From: a virus | DNA length: 37,745 bases | Virus record (IMG/VR): IMGVR_UViG_3300021185_000102 | Coordinates: 1-37,745 of that record | Reading direction: 5' to 3' (one strand) | Shown: piece after piece, positions 30,500-37,745 of the stretch | Layout of the letters: every line of letters starts with the position of its first letter | Numbering within the stretch: position 1 is the stretch's first letter | Notes under the pieces: model-generated | What the model was told of the DNA's origin: nothing | The model's input: the letters and a program-made list of their open reading frames with translations, nothing else | Databases searched by the model: none | Made by a program: the position numbers and the translations under genes

Positions 30500-32374
30500 T
30501 TACACTATTTCACATGCTCCACCTACACACGCTAACTCTTGAGAACCTGTAGTATTATCCTCTTGTTCAAAATGTTCAAGGTCATTCCAATTAACACCCA
30601 CAGGCATCTGCTGTACTAACTCCTGATACTTATCCTCGCTGATGTCTTCATAAGGAGCTTGCTGATACACATGATCACTAACTGGCAACAAACTAATCCC
30701 ACTACACAAGTCAAAGTTATTCCAAATCCACTGAGCAACTTCCAAGAACTCATCGTCTGTATAATAAACAGTGATACTTGGCTTATGTTCACACCAGTGG
30801 TTCTGGTAAGCCTTCCATAACTTAAGCTGTTCCATTGCACCCACCTGTTTGACTGTAACACTAGTCTCTGGTGACTTCACAGGGAAACTATAGACTAAGG
30901 ATGCAGGGGACATAATGTCTTGCTCTACAGGGAATCCTCCTGCTGACATGAACTGTGCAAGTGGGTCTTTCGCGTCTGAACGAACTCTTCTAATGTAATG
31001 CTTAGAAAACCTAGGATGAATGCCACTAGCGCTATCGACCAACTGAGACACAGTACCACTAGGCTTAACGCACGTAATAGCCACTGACTGGTTGATTCCC
31101 AACTTGTTTGCCCAAGCTTTATTAGTTTTGATTGCCACATCTTTTAAATCCTCCAACCACTTTGCTGACGCTGTGTCATTACTTAAGACCTTATGATCCA
31201 TAATGCCTGTCAAGCTTAAACCAAGCAAAGCCTCTTCCTCTGTGTTTCTCTGCCACAACTTACGTAGATACCTGAAGTCAGTCAGAGTAGCCTGTAGTGT
31301 CCCTATAATAGCCGCCAGTTCTACTTTTTCCTTGAGGGTAGCTTTGGTATCGTTCGCACGTACAACCACCTCAGACAGATTACAGAACTGATTACTGCGT
31401 AATATGATCTCACTGCAAGGGTTAGTCCCGAAGTCCTGCTCTGCGTCTCTACGTCCATTCCTAGCGGCTATCTTCTGTGCCGCAACTCTACTAAAGATAC
31501 CACGCTCACCTGCCTTAGACTCGTACATATTCTGCATTTCAGACAGGAAGGACTCAAAGTCAGGCTTCTCTGTGTACGCTACGCTGTTGTTAGCTAGTCT
31601 ACGGTGTCCTTCACTGCGCCACCAATCACCCATCTTAGCCTTAGCCATGCGAGGGTCGGATAGGTTGGACAGGCTAATCAAAGCAGACCTACGTACACCA
31701 CCCACCACTACAATGTCAGCTATCTTACAGCAGATGTCGTGACACTCAATGGATGTCAGCTTGCGTCCTGTAGCCTTGGTGAACACCTCTATACAGAAGT
31801 TAAACAAATCTACCAAAGGCTCAGGGCCGCTTGCTCTACCACCGAATGTCTTAAGCCTTGCTCCCGCAGGTCTCACTTTGCTTACATCCCACTGAGGTAC
31901 TTTACCTGCGTACAACATAGCTATCAACTCACGGAATGCAGATGCCCAACCAATCTTACTGTCGGAAACAACAATCACACTGTCAGTTTTATGGAAGGAC
32001 TCAGCAACCATTGGTAGCTTGTTGATGAAGTTACGCTCAACACTAAAGCCTACACCTGTGCCACACATCAAGACATACATCAACTCATCAAAGCTACGAG
32101 GTGAGTCTATGTGCAAATAACTGCAGTTAAACCCTGCTACATTGTCTTTGTCGAGTGCTTCCCCTGCTGTCATCATACATCGCATTGAGGGCATTACTTT
32201 TAAGCTGTGTATTCCGTTGTACAGTCGTTTGGCTGTCTTCTTGTCAAGCTGTCCACGGTTGACCCAGAAGTCCACATAACGCTGTACTGTCTCTTCCCAA
32301 GTCTCTCTACGTTTTTCTTCAGGCATCCAACGTGCGTAGCGAGACTTATGTATAAACTGCTGATATTGATCCAT
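30500..32374 (-). CDS. Class II (B12-dependent) ribonucleotide reductase, monomeric
   Basis: A 624-aa adenosylcobalamin-dependent ribonucleoside-triphosphate reductase that converts NTPs to dNTPs for phage DNA synthesis. Lactobacillus-type landmarks are present: FNCSYLHI with Cys84, NPCSEI with Cys320 and Glu322, and FCNLSE with Cys331. The 11-residue spacing of the active-site cysteines equals that of C408/C419 in the L. leichmannii enzyme. C-terminal CVGGAC (Cys616, Cys621) is the expected redox pair that reloads the active site. It lacks the separate small subunit that class I needs. The length is shorter than the 739-aa Lactobacillus enzyme. It is the last gene of the minus arm; its ATG overlaps the upstream stop (TAATG). 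Activity depends on host or environmental cobalamin. Confidence 0.93.
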   Translation of the reverse strand: MDQYQQFIHKSRYARWMPEEKRRETWEETVQRYVDFWVNRGQLDKKTAKRLYNGIHSLKVMPSMRCMMTAGEALDKDNVAGFNCSYLHIDSPRSFDELMYVLMCGTGVGFSVERNFINKLPMVAESFHKTDSVIVVSDSKIGWASAFRELIAMLYAGKVPQWDVSKVRPAGARLKTFGGRASGPEPLVDLFNFCIEVFTKATGRKLTSIECHDICCKIADIVVVGGVRRSALISLSNLSDPRMAKAKMGDWWRSEGHRRLANNSVAYTEKPDFESFLSEMQNMYESKAGERGIFSRVAAQKIAARNGRRDAEQDFGTNPCSEIILRSNQFCNLSEVVVRANDTKATLKEKVELAAIIGTLQATLTDFRYLRKLWQRNTEEEALLGLSLTGIMDHKVLSNDTASAKWLEDLKDVAIKTNKAWANKLGINQSVAITCVKPSGTVSQLVDSASGIHPRFSKHYIRRVRSDAKDPLAQFMSAGGFPVEQDIMSPASLVYSFPVKSPETSVTVKQVGAMEQLKLWKAYQNHWCEHKPSITVYYTDDEFLEVAQWIWNNFDLCSGISLLPVSDHVYQQAPYEDISEDKYQELVQQMPVGVNWNDLEHFEQEDNTTGSQELACVGGACEIV

Positions 32375-32739
32375 TAACTATTCTCCTTGGAAACCATAAT
32401 GGTTAGTTTGTTTAAGTACCACTTAGCTTTATTTAAGTCCTCTACCTGCTTGCCCTTATAGTCGTACCTCCAAAGGTACTTCATACAGTTGCCCTTGAGG
32501 TATCCTTTGAATGCTACTGAAGACATGGACTCCTCTATAGCTTCAATACACTCAATGTTGCCAGTGTTGTAATGCTTTGGCTTATTAACTACGTCTTCAA
32601 GCTCTTCATCTGCAATGACATGGTAGGCTGTCATGGCCTCGTCAGTGACTATATAACTCTTAGGGCCGCAGGGTATTATAGCAGGATGTTCCTTAGCTAC
32701 CCTATCCCAATCAGCAGGAGTTGCGTCATTAAGTCTCAT
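32374..32739 (-). CDS. DUF3310 protein (possible nucleotide kinase)
   Basis: A 121-aa protein. Residues 50-115 match the DUF3310/SaV-like family: VVNKPKHYNTGNIECIEAIE, then FKGYLKGNCMKYLWRYDYKG and DLNKAKWYLNKL. T7 gp1.7, which phosphorylates nucleotides, is I believe related to this family, so a role in nucleotide supply is plausible, especially directly beside the reductase. Residues 1-50 are a separate short region (PADWDRVAKEHPAIIPCGPK). It overlaps the reductase by one base and the upstream 55-aa gene by 11 bp. Confidence 0.78.
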   Translation of the reverse strand: MRLNDATPADWDRVAKEHPAIIPCGPKSYIVTDEAMTAYHVIADEELEDVVNKPKHYNTGNIECIEAIEESMSSVAFKGYLKGNCMKYLWRYDYKGKQVEDLNKAKWYLNKLTIMVSKENS

Positions 32740-32896
32740 CTTCAGTATCCTCTGTAAATTTATCTCTATTAATAATTAAGCGATCTTCAAAAGCTTCCAA
32801 AATATCTTCAGGGGTTATGTCTAACACTTCACACAACAGAACAACATCGTACTCCCTTATTACTTCTTCCTTTAATTCCTCAAGTGTTAGTGACAT
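32729..32896 (-). CDS. 55-aa acidic hypothetical protein
   Basis: A short ORF, ATG at 32896 and TAA at 32729-32731. The product MSLTLEELKEEVIREYDVVL is helical and acidic, continuing with LCEVLDITPEDILEAFEDRL, which resembles the small all-helical partner proteins next to endonuclease I genes in marine podophages. It overlaps the endonuclease I gene by 17 bp and the DUF3310 gene by 11 bp, so a coding role is strongly suggested by the tight overlap. Function unknown. Confidence 0.65.
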   Translation of the reverse strand: MSLTLEELKEEVIREYDVVLLCEVLDITPEDILEAFEDRLIINRDKFTEDTEDET

Positions 32897-33260
32897 TTTT
32901 ATTCCTCACATACTTCAGTAACTCTTTGCTTGTCTTTACAGTGAAATGAGAGAAGCCTTCCTTATCACACCACTGCCCCATAGTTAATTTACTGCCCTTC
33001 CTTACTTTCTTGTTAGGGTCTGACAACACAAATACTAACTCCCAATCTCCGATAGAATCTCTTATGGATGTGTACTTCTGTGTGTCCCCTACTCTAAAGT
33101 AACCCTTAGCCTCAATCAGTATCTTCTTGTCTTCATGTACAAAGTCTGGAAGATAGTTCTTACGTATAATGTAAGGTAGCTTGTAAGGCTCATACTTAAA
33201 CTCTTTATTAAGAACATCGTAAAGAGCAGACTCAAGACCCGATCTAAAAACCTTCTTCAT
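32880..33260 (-). CDS. Endonuclease I, Holliday-junction resolvase (T7 gp3-like)
   Basis: A 126-aa nuclease that cuts branched DNA, helping break down host DNA and resolve concatemers before packaging. The T7 endonuclease I active site is complete: FRSGLE with Glu10, YLPDF with Asp39, and IEAKGYF with Glu50 and Lys52. Length is close to T7 gp3 (149 aa). It overlaps the upstream exonuclease by 17 bp and the downstream 55-aa gene by 17 bp, in keeping with one operon. Confidence 0.9.
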   Translation of the reverse strand: MKKVFRSGLESALYDVLNKEFKYEPYKLPYIIRKNYLPDFVHEDKKILIEAKGYFRVGDTQKYTSIRDSIGDWELVFVLSDPNKKVRKGSKLTMGQWCDKEGFSHFTVKTSKELLKYVRNKNVTNT

Positions 33261-34131
33261 CTAGTATGATCTCCTGTACGTTAGGTTCCTTAACTACTTT
33301 ACAAAGAAACTTAGGAGCGTAGGAATAATTGAATACTCTTAAGTCTGGGTAGCAATGTTTTTTGAACTGACAGTAAGAGCAACCAACGGAGAGTTTTAAG
33401 TTTCCTGACTTGCCATCGGGCAAAGGCTCGTAACAAAGTAACTCTGGTTCTGGATGCTCTACTAGCTTTTTTACATGGCGTACTCTCTCTGCTATATCCT
33501 GAGACAGCGCATCGTAAACTCTAGCATTCTTATCATCCAAGTCGTACTTGAGGTAGGTCAGGTGTCCGTTGGCTTTGTCCATAGCTAACCACCCGAACTT
33601 CCTGTCTCCTTCTGAGTGAGCGTAGGCTTTGATCTGATCAATATAACCAAAGGGATCGTCAAAGGCAAGCGATCCATCCTTGAACTTCTTAAACCCATAA
33701 CTGCTTGCTGACTTGACATCAGTAACAACACCGTCAATCTTGCAGTCCATGTGACCCACGATTCCTTCAACTTTACATACCTTTTGTTCGTCAGTTACAC
33801 TATGTCCTGCCATGCGAGTAAGGAATAACAACATCTCCTCAATCAAGTGACCGTACATAAACTTCACATAAGTGTGTGGTAGAATGTCTTCGCCCTCAGT
33901 ACCGTTGACATGATTCCATAGGTACTTATCGGTGCGCCCAATGTTAGACAGGCGTAGCTTACGGTTATCCTTACGCTTCTCCCTGCCAAACTCTGTACGC
34001 ATAAGAGCCTTAACACCCTCACCAAACTTATCTATCTCTGCCTCAACGTCTACGGATGAATCAGCGTCCTTGCTAATCATTAGATCGTAGATGTCTTGCA
34101 CCAAGTTATCCGTTGTCTTGTTGTTGTTCAT
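33244..34131 (-). CDS. RecB/Cas4-like PD-(D/E)XK exonuclease, likely Fe-S
   Basis: A 295-aa nuclease. The active site is visible as GHMDCKIDG (His127, Asp133), TDVKSAS (Asp138, Lys140) and YIDQIKAY (Gln166, Tyr170). C-terminal CSYCQFKKHC (Cys251, Cys254, Cys260) with Cys233 could hold an iron-sulphur cluster, as in Cas4 and AddB-type nucleases. In T7-like phages the gp6 5'-3' exonuclease has a related job in degrading host DNA and in recombination; here a RecB-type fold replaces it. It overlaps GIY-YIG and endonuclease I genes at either end. Confidence 0.82.
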   Translation of the reverse strand: MNNNKTTDNLVQDIYDLMISKDADSSVDVEAEIDKFGEGVKALMRTEFGREKRKDNRKLRLSNIGRTDKYLWNHVNGTEGEDILPHTYVKFMYGHLIEEMLLFLTRMAGHSVTDEQKVCKVEGIVGHMDCKIDGVVTDVKSASSYGFKKFKDGSLAFDDPFGYIDQIKAYAHSEGDRKFGWLAMDKANGHLTYLKYDLDDKNARVYDALSQDIAERVRHVKKLVEHPEPELLCYEPLPDGKSGNLKLSVGCSYCQFKKHCYPDLRVFNYSYAPKFLCKVVKEPNVQEIILDEEGF

Positions 34132-34714
34132 TTAAAACCCCTTTGGCTTCCTGTGGTGTACATTTGAACCACTCGTTATTCCTTTCAAACAACTGCTCTA
34201 ACTTTGAGTGGGCTGTAGATTCAGCCTTACGTCTATCATCAGTATCATAACTATAGTATAACACATAATCTCTAAAAGGGGAAGAGGTTTGATAATTTTT
34301 TAACCTGTCTTCCGCGTCTATAGCCATCCCTACTTTTACCCAACCGTCCCAAGCTTTGTTAGTAATTATGTAAACAGCACCTTCTTTAACAGTATTGTAC
34401 TGAAGATGTACATACTCGCCCAAAACACGAGCTTTTCTTTTTAATCTGTTTTGTCTGCTTTTGATATTATCGCAAGTTTTACAGATGTAATTATTTTTCT
34501 TAACATTCCCCTCCCCCCACACATCTTCTGTTAATTTAATTGAACAGCGGTTGCAGTGTTTATTAGTGGGTGTCCGCCCAACTATCTCCAACTTTAAACT
34601 CCCCTGCGAGGGGGCAGTTAAGTTTGTAGTGGAGTCCTGCGGCTTCGACACAACTGGTTGCAAGTCCTCCGAAAACCTTTGCTTTCTCTTCTCTGACCTC
34701 TGTCTGGATTTCAT
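34106..34714 (-). CDS. GIY-YIG (T5orf172-type) nuclease with zinc finger
   Basis: A protein of up to 202 aa. Residues 54-81 form a zinc finger (HCNRC, ICKTC: Cys54, Cys57, Cys78, Cys81). Residues 113-190 carry a T5orf172/MUG113-type GIY-YIG domain: AVYIITN, VKVGM (the YIG position), Arg137 and Glu165. This is likely a homing-type or free-standing endonuclease. The frame overlaps the polymerase 3' end by 152 bp. The first 40 residues before the zinc finger have no recognisable domain, and a TTG at 34591 would give a shorter protein starting just ahead of the zinc finger; I keep the ATG at 34714 as the longest supported form. It overlaps the exonuclease start by 26 bp. Confidence 0.8.
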   Translation of the reverse strand: MKSRQRSEKRKQRFSEDLQPVVSKPQDSTTNLTAPSQGSLKLEIVGRTPTNKHCNRCSIKLTEDVWGEGNVKKNNYICKTCDNIKSRQNRLKRKARVLGEYVHLQYNTVKEGAVYIITNKAWDGWVKVGMAIDAEDRLKNYQTSSPFRDYVLYYSYDTDDRRKAESTAHSKLEQLFERNNEWFKCTPQEAKGVLNEQQQDNG

Positions 34715-36293
34715 CGTGTATATTTCCTATAAAGTTATAGTCAATGTTCCATTTAGTTGCGTACTCATCCAACAAACACAAGGCTTTCTTCATAACAATA
34801 GCCCCTGCGGACTGCAACAAAGTGTTCAGTGCCGCGTGTTGTGATCGTACATAGACCCTTCGCCCATCCAAGCCAAGAACATAGCCTCTTCCAGATGCCA
34901 CTGCAACTCGTTCTCGTAGTCTTCCAAGAGATGGCGTATTGCCAAGGAATTTTTCCTTAAGTCGTTTACCATCCTTTGCACTTCCTCCAACGATACTTCC
35001 GATTTTGGAATCTCCTGCTCCATAAAGGAAAGCGTATATGAAAGTCTTTGCTTGGTCTCTAGTTTCAAGGCCGCTAGCCAACTGATTTGCCGTGTGAATA
35101 TCTCCTGTGAGAATTTCATTTGTATAGCCCTCGTCATTCATGTAATGTGCAAGCATCCGTAACTCAAGACCGCTTGCGTCCATACCTACAAGTTTGTAAC
35201 CTTCTGGTACTGTCCATACGTCCCTGCACTGCTTACCGTAAGGAGAGTAAACTGCAGGTACTTGACCCATGTTAGGACTGGAATGAGTCATACGTCCTGT
35301 CACTGCTCCGTTAGGATTAACGTAGCCATGTACTCTACCGTCCTCTTTAACAGCCTCTAACCAACTCTGAACTTGAGCCACACGCTTCTGTATCATAAGA
35401 TACTCAGCTATCAAAGCGGCCTGTGGTATGCCCTTCACTGTACCTAGCACTGCCTCATCAACGATGGCCTGTCCTGTCTCAGTGAATTGCTTAGGTTTCC
35501 ATCCATAATACTGGAGGTGTCTGCCTATCTGCTGTCTTGAACCTAGATTAAACACAGGGAAATCTATGCGACTAAAGGGTGCTACCGCTTCCTCCCAGTT
35601 ATCACCAAGAAACTTGAGTCCAACAACCGATTGCGTACCATCCTTCTTAAACTTGGGCGTAATCTCTTTGACAAATGTCGGTAACGGTTTGAAAACCTGA
35701 TGCACTTCATCTTCAAGGTCATTCTTTTTCTCCTTTAATGTAGCCAGTAAATGGTAAGCTTTCTCTTGGTCTAAGAGCCACCCCTGTTTAATCTGCTGAG
35801 TAACAATGCTTTGTACTTGATGCTCAAGATCAATACTTTCAGACTCAAAGCCTCTAAGCTCAGAAAGTAATCTCTGGTACACCAACGCATTAACTCTAAC
35901 GTCCTGTATGCAATACTCCAACATATCATACGAAAAAACATCCCAAACATTATGATCTCCTTTGGGGCAATTAAGTATAGAACCCCAGTTATCTAAGGAA
36001 TGACCACCCTCTCTTGACGGATTAGCTAGTCGGGACATTACCAGTGTGTCAGTTATTTTACACTTGCTAAAGTCTACCGCTAGTAGTTTTTCCAGTACAG
36101 GTATATCATATCCTATAAGGTTGTGACCAATTAGTTCGCACTCGTCCTGCAGTTGTAACCAAGTTATAAATTCAGGTAGTCTATCTCCCGACCAAGTTAA
36201 GGAATCATCGTGTCCTAGCTGTCGCACAACAATACACCATACTGTATCAGGGTCAAGGCCGTTGGCTTCAATGTCAAGTACAAACTGTTTCAT
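34563..36293 (-). CDS. DNA polymerase, family A (T7 gp5-like)
   Basis: A 576-aa replicative polymerase with proofreading. The 3'-5' exonuclease motifs are Asp7/Glu9 (LDIEANG), NLIGYD with Asp63, and YCIQD with Asp131. The polymerase motifs are A, GMDASGLELRML (Asp372); B, RDQAKTFIYAFLYGAG (Arg412, Lys416, Tyr420, Tyr424); and C, IHDEIQ (His526, Asp527). It is shorter than T7 gp5 (704 aa), probably through loss of the thioredoxin-binding insert. The ending FKVGDSWADTH is a natural family end. The residue matching E. coli Pol I Phe762 is Tyr420, as in T7. The start is ATG at 36293, 2 bp after the primase-helicase stop. Confidence 0.96.
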   Translation of the reverse strand: MKQFVLDIEANGLDPDTVWCIVVRQLGHDDSLTWSGDRLPEFITWLQLQDECELIGHNLIGYDIPVLEKLLAVDFSKCKITDTLVMSRLANPSREGGHSLDNWGSILNCPKGDHNVWDVFSYDMLEYCIQDVRVNALVYQRLLSELRGFESESIDLEHQVQSIVTQQIKQGWLLDQEKAYHLLATLKEKKNDLEDEVHQVFKPLPTFVKEITPKFKKDGTQSVVGLKFLGDNWEEAVAPFSRIDFPVFNLGSRQQIGRHLQYYGWKPKQFTETGQAIVDEAVLGTVKGIPQAALIAEYLMIQKRVAQVQSWLEAVKEDGRVHGYVNPNGAVTGRMTHSSPNMGQVPAVYSPYGKQCRDVWTVPEGYKLVGMDASGLELRMLAHYMNDEGYTNEILTGDIHTANQLASGLETRDQAKTFIYAFLYGAGDSKIGSIVGGSAKDGKRLKEKFLGNTPSLGRLRERVAVASGRGYVLGLDGRRVYVRSQHAALNTLLQSAGAIVMKKALCLLDEYATKWNIDYNFIGNIHDEIQTEVREEKAKVFGGLATSCVEAAGLHYKLNCPLAGEFKVGDSWADTH

Positions 36294-36295
36294 AA

Positions 36296-37745
36296 TTAAA
36301 ACTCCGATTCTTCACCCATAGGGCAACTAGTTTCAATCATCCGACCTGTCTCTTTATCATAGTAAAGGTAACAAGCCGCACCAGTGAGTCCAACAAATCT
36401 GTTCTTGAGTACACGAACTGTTGTGGTGTTCCGTGTCTCAGGGTCAGCGTGTTGCTGATCTCGTTCAAGTCCAATGACCATATCACTTAGCTGTGCGATA
36501 GCCGCTGAACCACGTAGTTCTCCTAAACTAATCTTACCACCATCTTCATGTGCCTTTGAGCCGCTAGGTCTACGCAAGTGTGATACTAGGAATAGCCCTA
36601 CACCTGTCTCCTGAACTAGCTTTCTAAGGTTAGTCATAATGCTGTCGATGGCTTTACGCTCGTCTCCATTGTCCTGATCGCTAACCACAATGCTTAGGTG
36701 ATCAAGAATGATCCACTTGCAGTCCAACCCTTTAGCCATATAACGTATGCGCCCAAGTAGGTTGTCCTCATTAGTAGAACCCCAGTGATCAAACATATAG
36801 ATGCGCCCAGAGCCTAACGTCTTATCCCAATAACTCTTCTTCTCTTCCTCAGAGATAGTCTGGTTAAGATGTAGTTGCTTCTCAGCTTCAATGGACATGA
36901 TGCCTAATGCTGTCTTAGGTATGTCCTCTTCCAACGCTAGGATGCCTATGTTGTCCTCCGTAGCACCTAGCAAGTAATGCTCTAACTCACGTACCATCTG
37001 AGACTTACCCATGCCGCTACCACTAGTGATTGTGACTAACTCACGAGGACGGAAGCCATAGGTGTACTCATTCAGACAAGCCCAAGGATAGGGTATGGAC
37101 TTGACATCGGATTGCTTGATGATTAAATCCCAAGTCTCATTACCTGCAATGATTCCATCAGGCTGATATGACTTAGCGTTCCACCACTCACGAACAAAGG
37201 CTGTGACCTTGTTAGCCTTGAGCATATCCCCTGCGTCCTTCATGGACAATACGACATTCTTTGCCTTGTTAGGGGTGAACAAATCAAGGACAGACTTAGC
37301 CGCCAACTGTCCTGCTTTATCTGCGTCAAAACAAATGACTACGTTCTCAAAGGACTCTAACCACTCAAGGTTTTCTTTAATGTCTTTTGATGCTCCGCTT
37401 GAGCCACTTCTAATGGAGACAACAGGCCACTTTCCGTCAAACATTTCGTGAACTGCAAGTGCGTCTGCCTCGCCCTCTGTGACCGTAATGTACTTACCGC
37501 CACCCTTGAAAGCCTGTTGACCGAACAACCCAACATTATTAAATTCTCCTGTAGCATAAAAGTTCTTGTTGTCCACAATGCGTACCTTAGTGCCTAACAC
37601 TGCACCTGAGTCCTTGTCGTGGTATGGGTAGTGATGTTTACTGACCTTCCCATCAGGGGCAAACTCAACGGTGACTCCGTACTTCTTAGCCACCTCTTGG
37701 CTTATTCTCCTGTCAGGGATTGCCGCTACTGTTCCTGTCATTTCC
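36296..37745 (-). CDS. Primase-helicase (T7 gp4-like), C-terminal part
   Basis: The major part of the bifunctional primase-helicase: TOPRIM motifs VTEGEADA and CFDADKAG, then the hexameric DnaB/gp4-type helicase with Walker A ITSGSGMGKSQMVRE, H2 KWIILDHLSIVVSD, H3 GVGLFLVSHLR and LGELRGSAAIAQLSDMVIGL. The frame runs off the window at 37745. Its first internal ATG at 37741 is residue 59 of the full protein, so a 481-aa reading from there would miss the zinc domain found at the other end (566-735). It overlaps in sequence with the left copy (1-565), and joining the ends restores the full gene. Confidence 0.95.
   Translation of the reverse strand, partial: EMTGTVAAIPDRRISQEVAKKYGVTVEFAPDGKVSKHHYPYHDKDSGAVLGTKVRIVDNKNFYATGEFNNVGLFGQQAFKGGGKYITVTEGEADALAVHEMFDGKWPVVSIRSGSSGASKDIKENLEWLESFENVVICFDADKAGQLAAKSVLDLFTPNKAKNVVLSMKDAGDMLKANKVTAFVREWWNAKSYQPDGIIAGNETWDLIIKQSDVKSIPYPWACLNEYTYGFRPRELVTITSGSGMGKSQMVRELEHYLLGATEDNIGILALEEDIPKTALGIMSIEAEKQLHLNQTISEEEKKSYWDKTLGSGRIYMFDHWGSTNEDNLLGRIRYMAKGLDCKWIILDHLSIVVSDQDNGDERKAIDSIMTNLRKLVQETGVGLFLVSHLRRPSGSKAHEDGGKISLGELRGSAAIAQLSDMVIGLERDQQHADPETRNTTTVRVLKNRFVGLTGAACYLYYDKETGRMIETSCPMGEESEF
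37181..37745. repeat. Right copy of imperfect terminal overlap
   Basis: Direct copy of bases 1-565 (offset 37180). Of the 11 differing bases, nine are single changes, each in its own codon and each synonymous. The other two share one codon (37397-37399) and give Ser here, Asn in the left copy. This pattern fits two natural variants rather than sequencing error. Confidence 0.9.

Noticed and set aside
31404-32017. Plus-strand ORFs inside the reductase gene (112 and 92 aa)
   Set aside because: They are antisense to a complete, motif-bearing enzyme and show no family features or ribosome-binding sites.
36153-36169. Fifth dyad copy, TTGTAACCAAGTTATAA
   Set aside because: It has a 3-bp centre instead of 2 and lies inside the polymerase coding sequence, so it is probably coincidental.
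37739-37741. ATG as the start of the primase-helicase (481 aa)
   Set aside because: The frame continues upstream in the left copy to a zinc-binding domain and an ATG at 735, so this is an internal Met and the window edge only makes it look like a start.
1-37745. CRISPR array, tRNA gene, integrase, reverse transcriptase or insertion sequence
   Set aside because: Looked for on both strands. No regularly spaced repeats with unique spacers, no cloverleaf-like sequence and no characteristic motifs were seen.

Overview
The window is almost all of the genome of a short-tailed (podovirus-type) tailed phage. It was probably assembled from an environmental population: bases 1-565 recur at 37181-37745 with 11 mismatches, so the sequence closes into a circle of about 37,180 bp, but the two ends come from slightly different variants. 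The T7-like replication genes, T7-like tail adaptor and nozzle, ejection-type proteins, a B12-dependent ribonucleotide reductase and several small proteins of a kind common in marine podophages all suggest an aquatic bacterial host. The host itself cannot be named from the sequence. There is no integrase, recognisable repressor, tRNA, CRISPR array or single-subunit RNA polymerase, so I infer a lytic phage transcribed by host RNA polymerase.

Layout. A 755-bp non-coding region (4721-5475) divides two divergent arms. It holds three 20-bp iteron-like repeats, two perfect DnaA boxes inside an exact 21-bp repeat, a G tract, an AT-rich stretch and a consensus sigma70 promoter, and is the best candidate for the replication origin. 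The minus-strand arm runs from 4720 down to 1 and continues across the circular join from 37745 to 30500. It holds a 192-aa unknown, a GP88-like protein, ten very small accessory genes, ssDNA-binding protein, primase-helicase (split by the window ends), DNA polymerase, a GIY-YIG nuclease, a RecB/Cas4-like exonuclease, endonuclease I, a 55-aa unknown, a DUF3310 protein and class II ribonucleotide reductase.

The plus-strand arm (5476-30454) holds small terminase, M15 endolysin, large terminase, portal, four small lysine-rich proteins, a second promoter nearly identical to the first, an unknown, a zinc-ribbon protein, scaffold and major capsid protein, then a strong terminator. Next is a large receptor-binding region (12868-21266): a repetitive fibre, two glycine-rich proteins, a tail assembly chaperone, two beta-helix tailspikes with a shared N-terminus, and a collar-type fibre tip, interleaved with three small membrane proteins of holin type. 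Tail adaptor, nozzle, a 79-aa fibre-anchor module and four presumed ejection proteins close the arm. The two arms converge on a bidirectional terminator at 30456-30477.

The least explained features are a 16-bp dyad (TTGTAAC-NN-GTTATAA type) that recurs at four intergenic positions along the minus-strand arm, the origin architecture, and the repeated promoter module.
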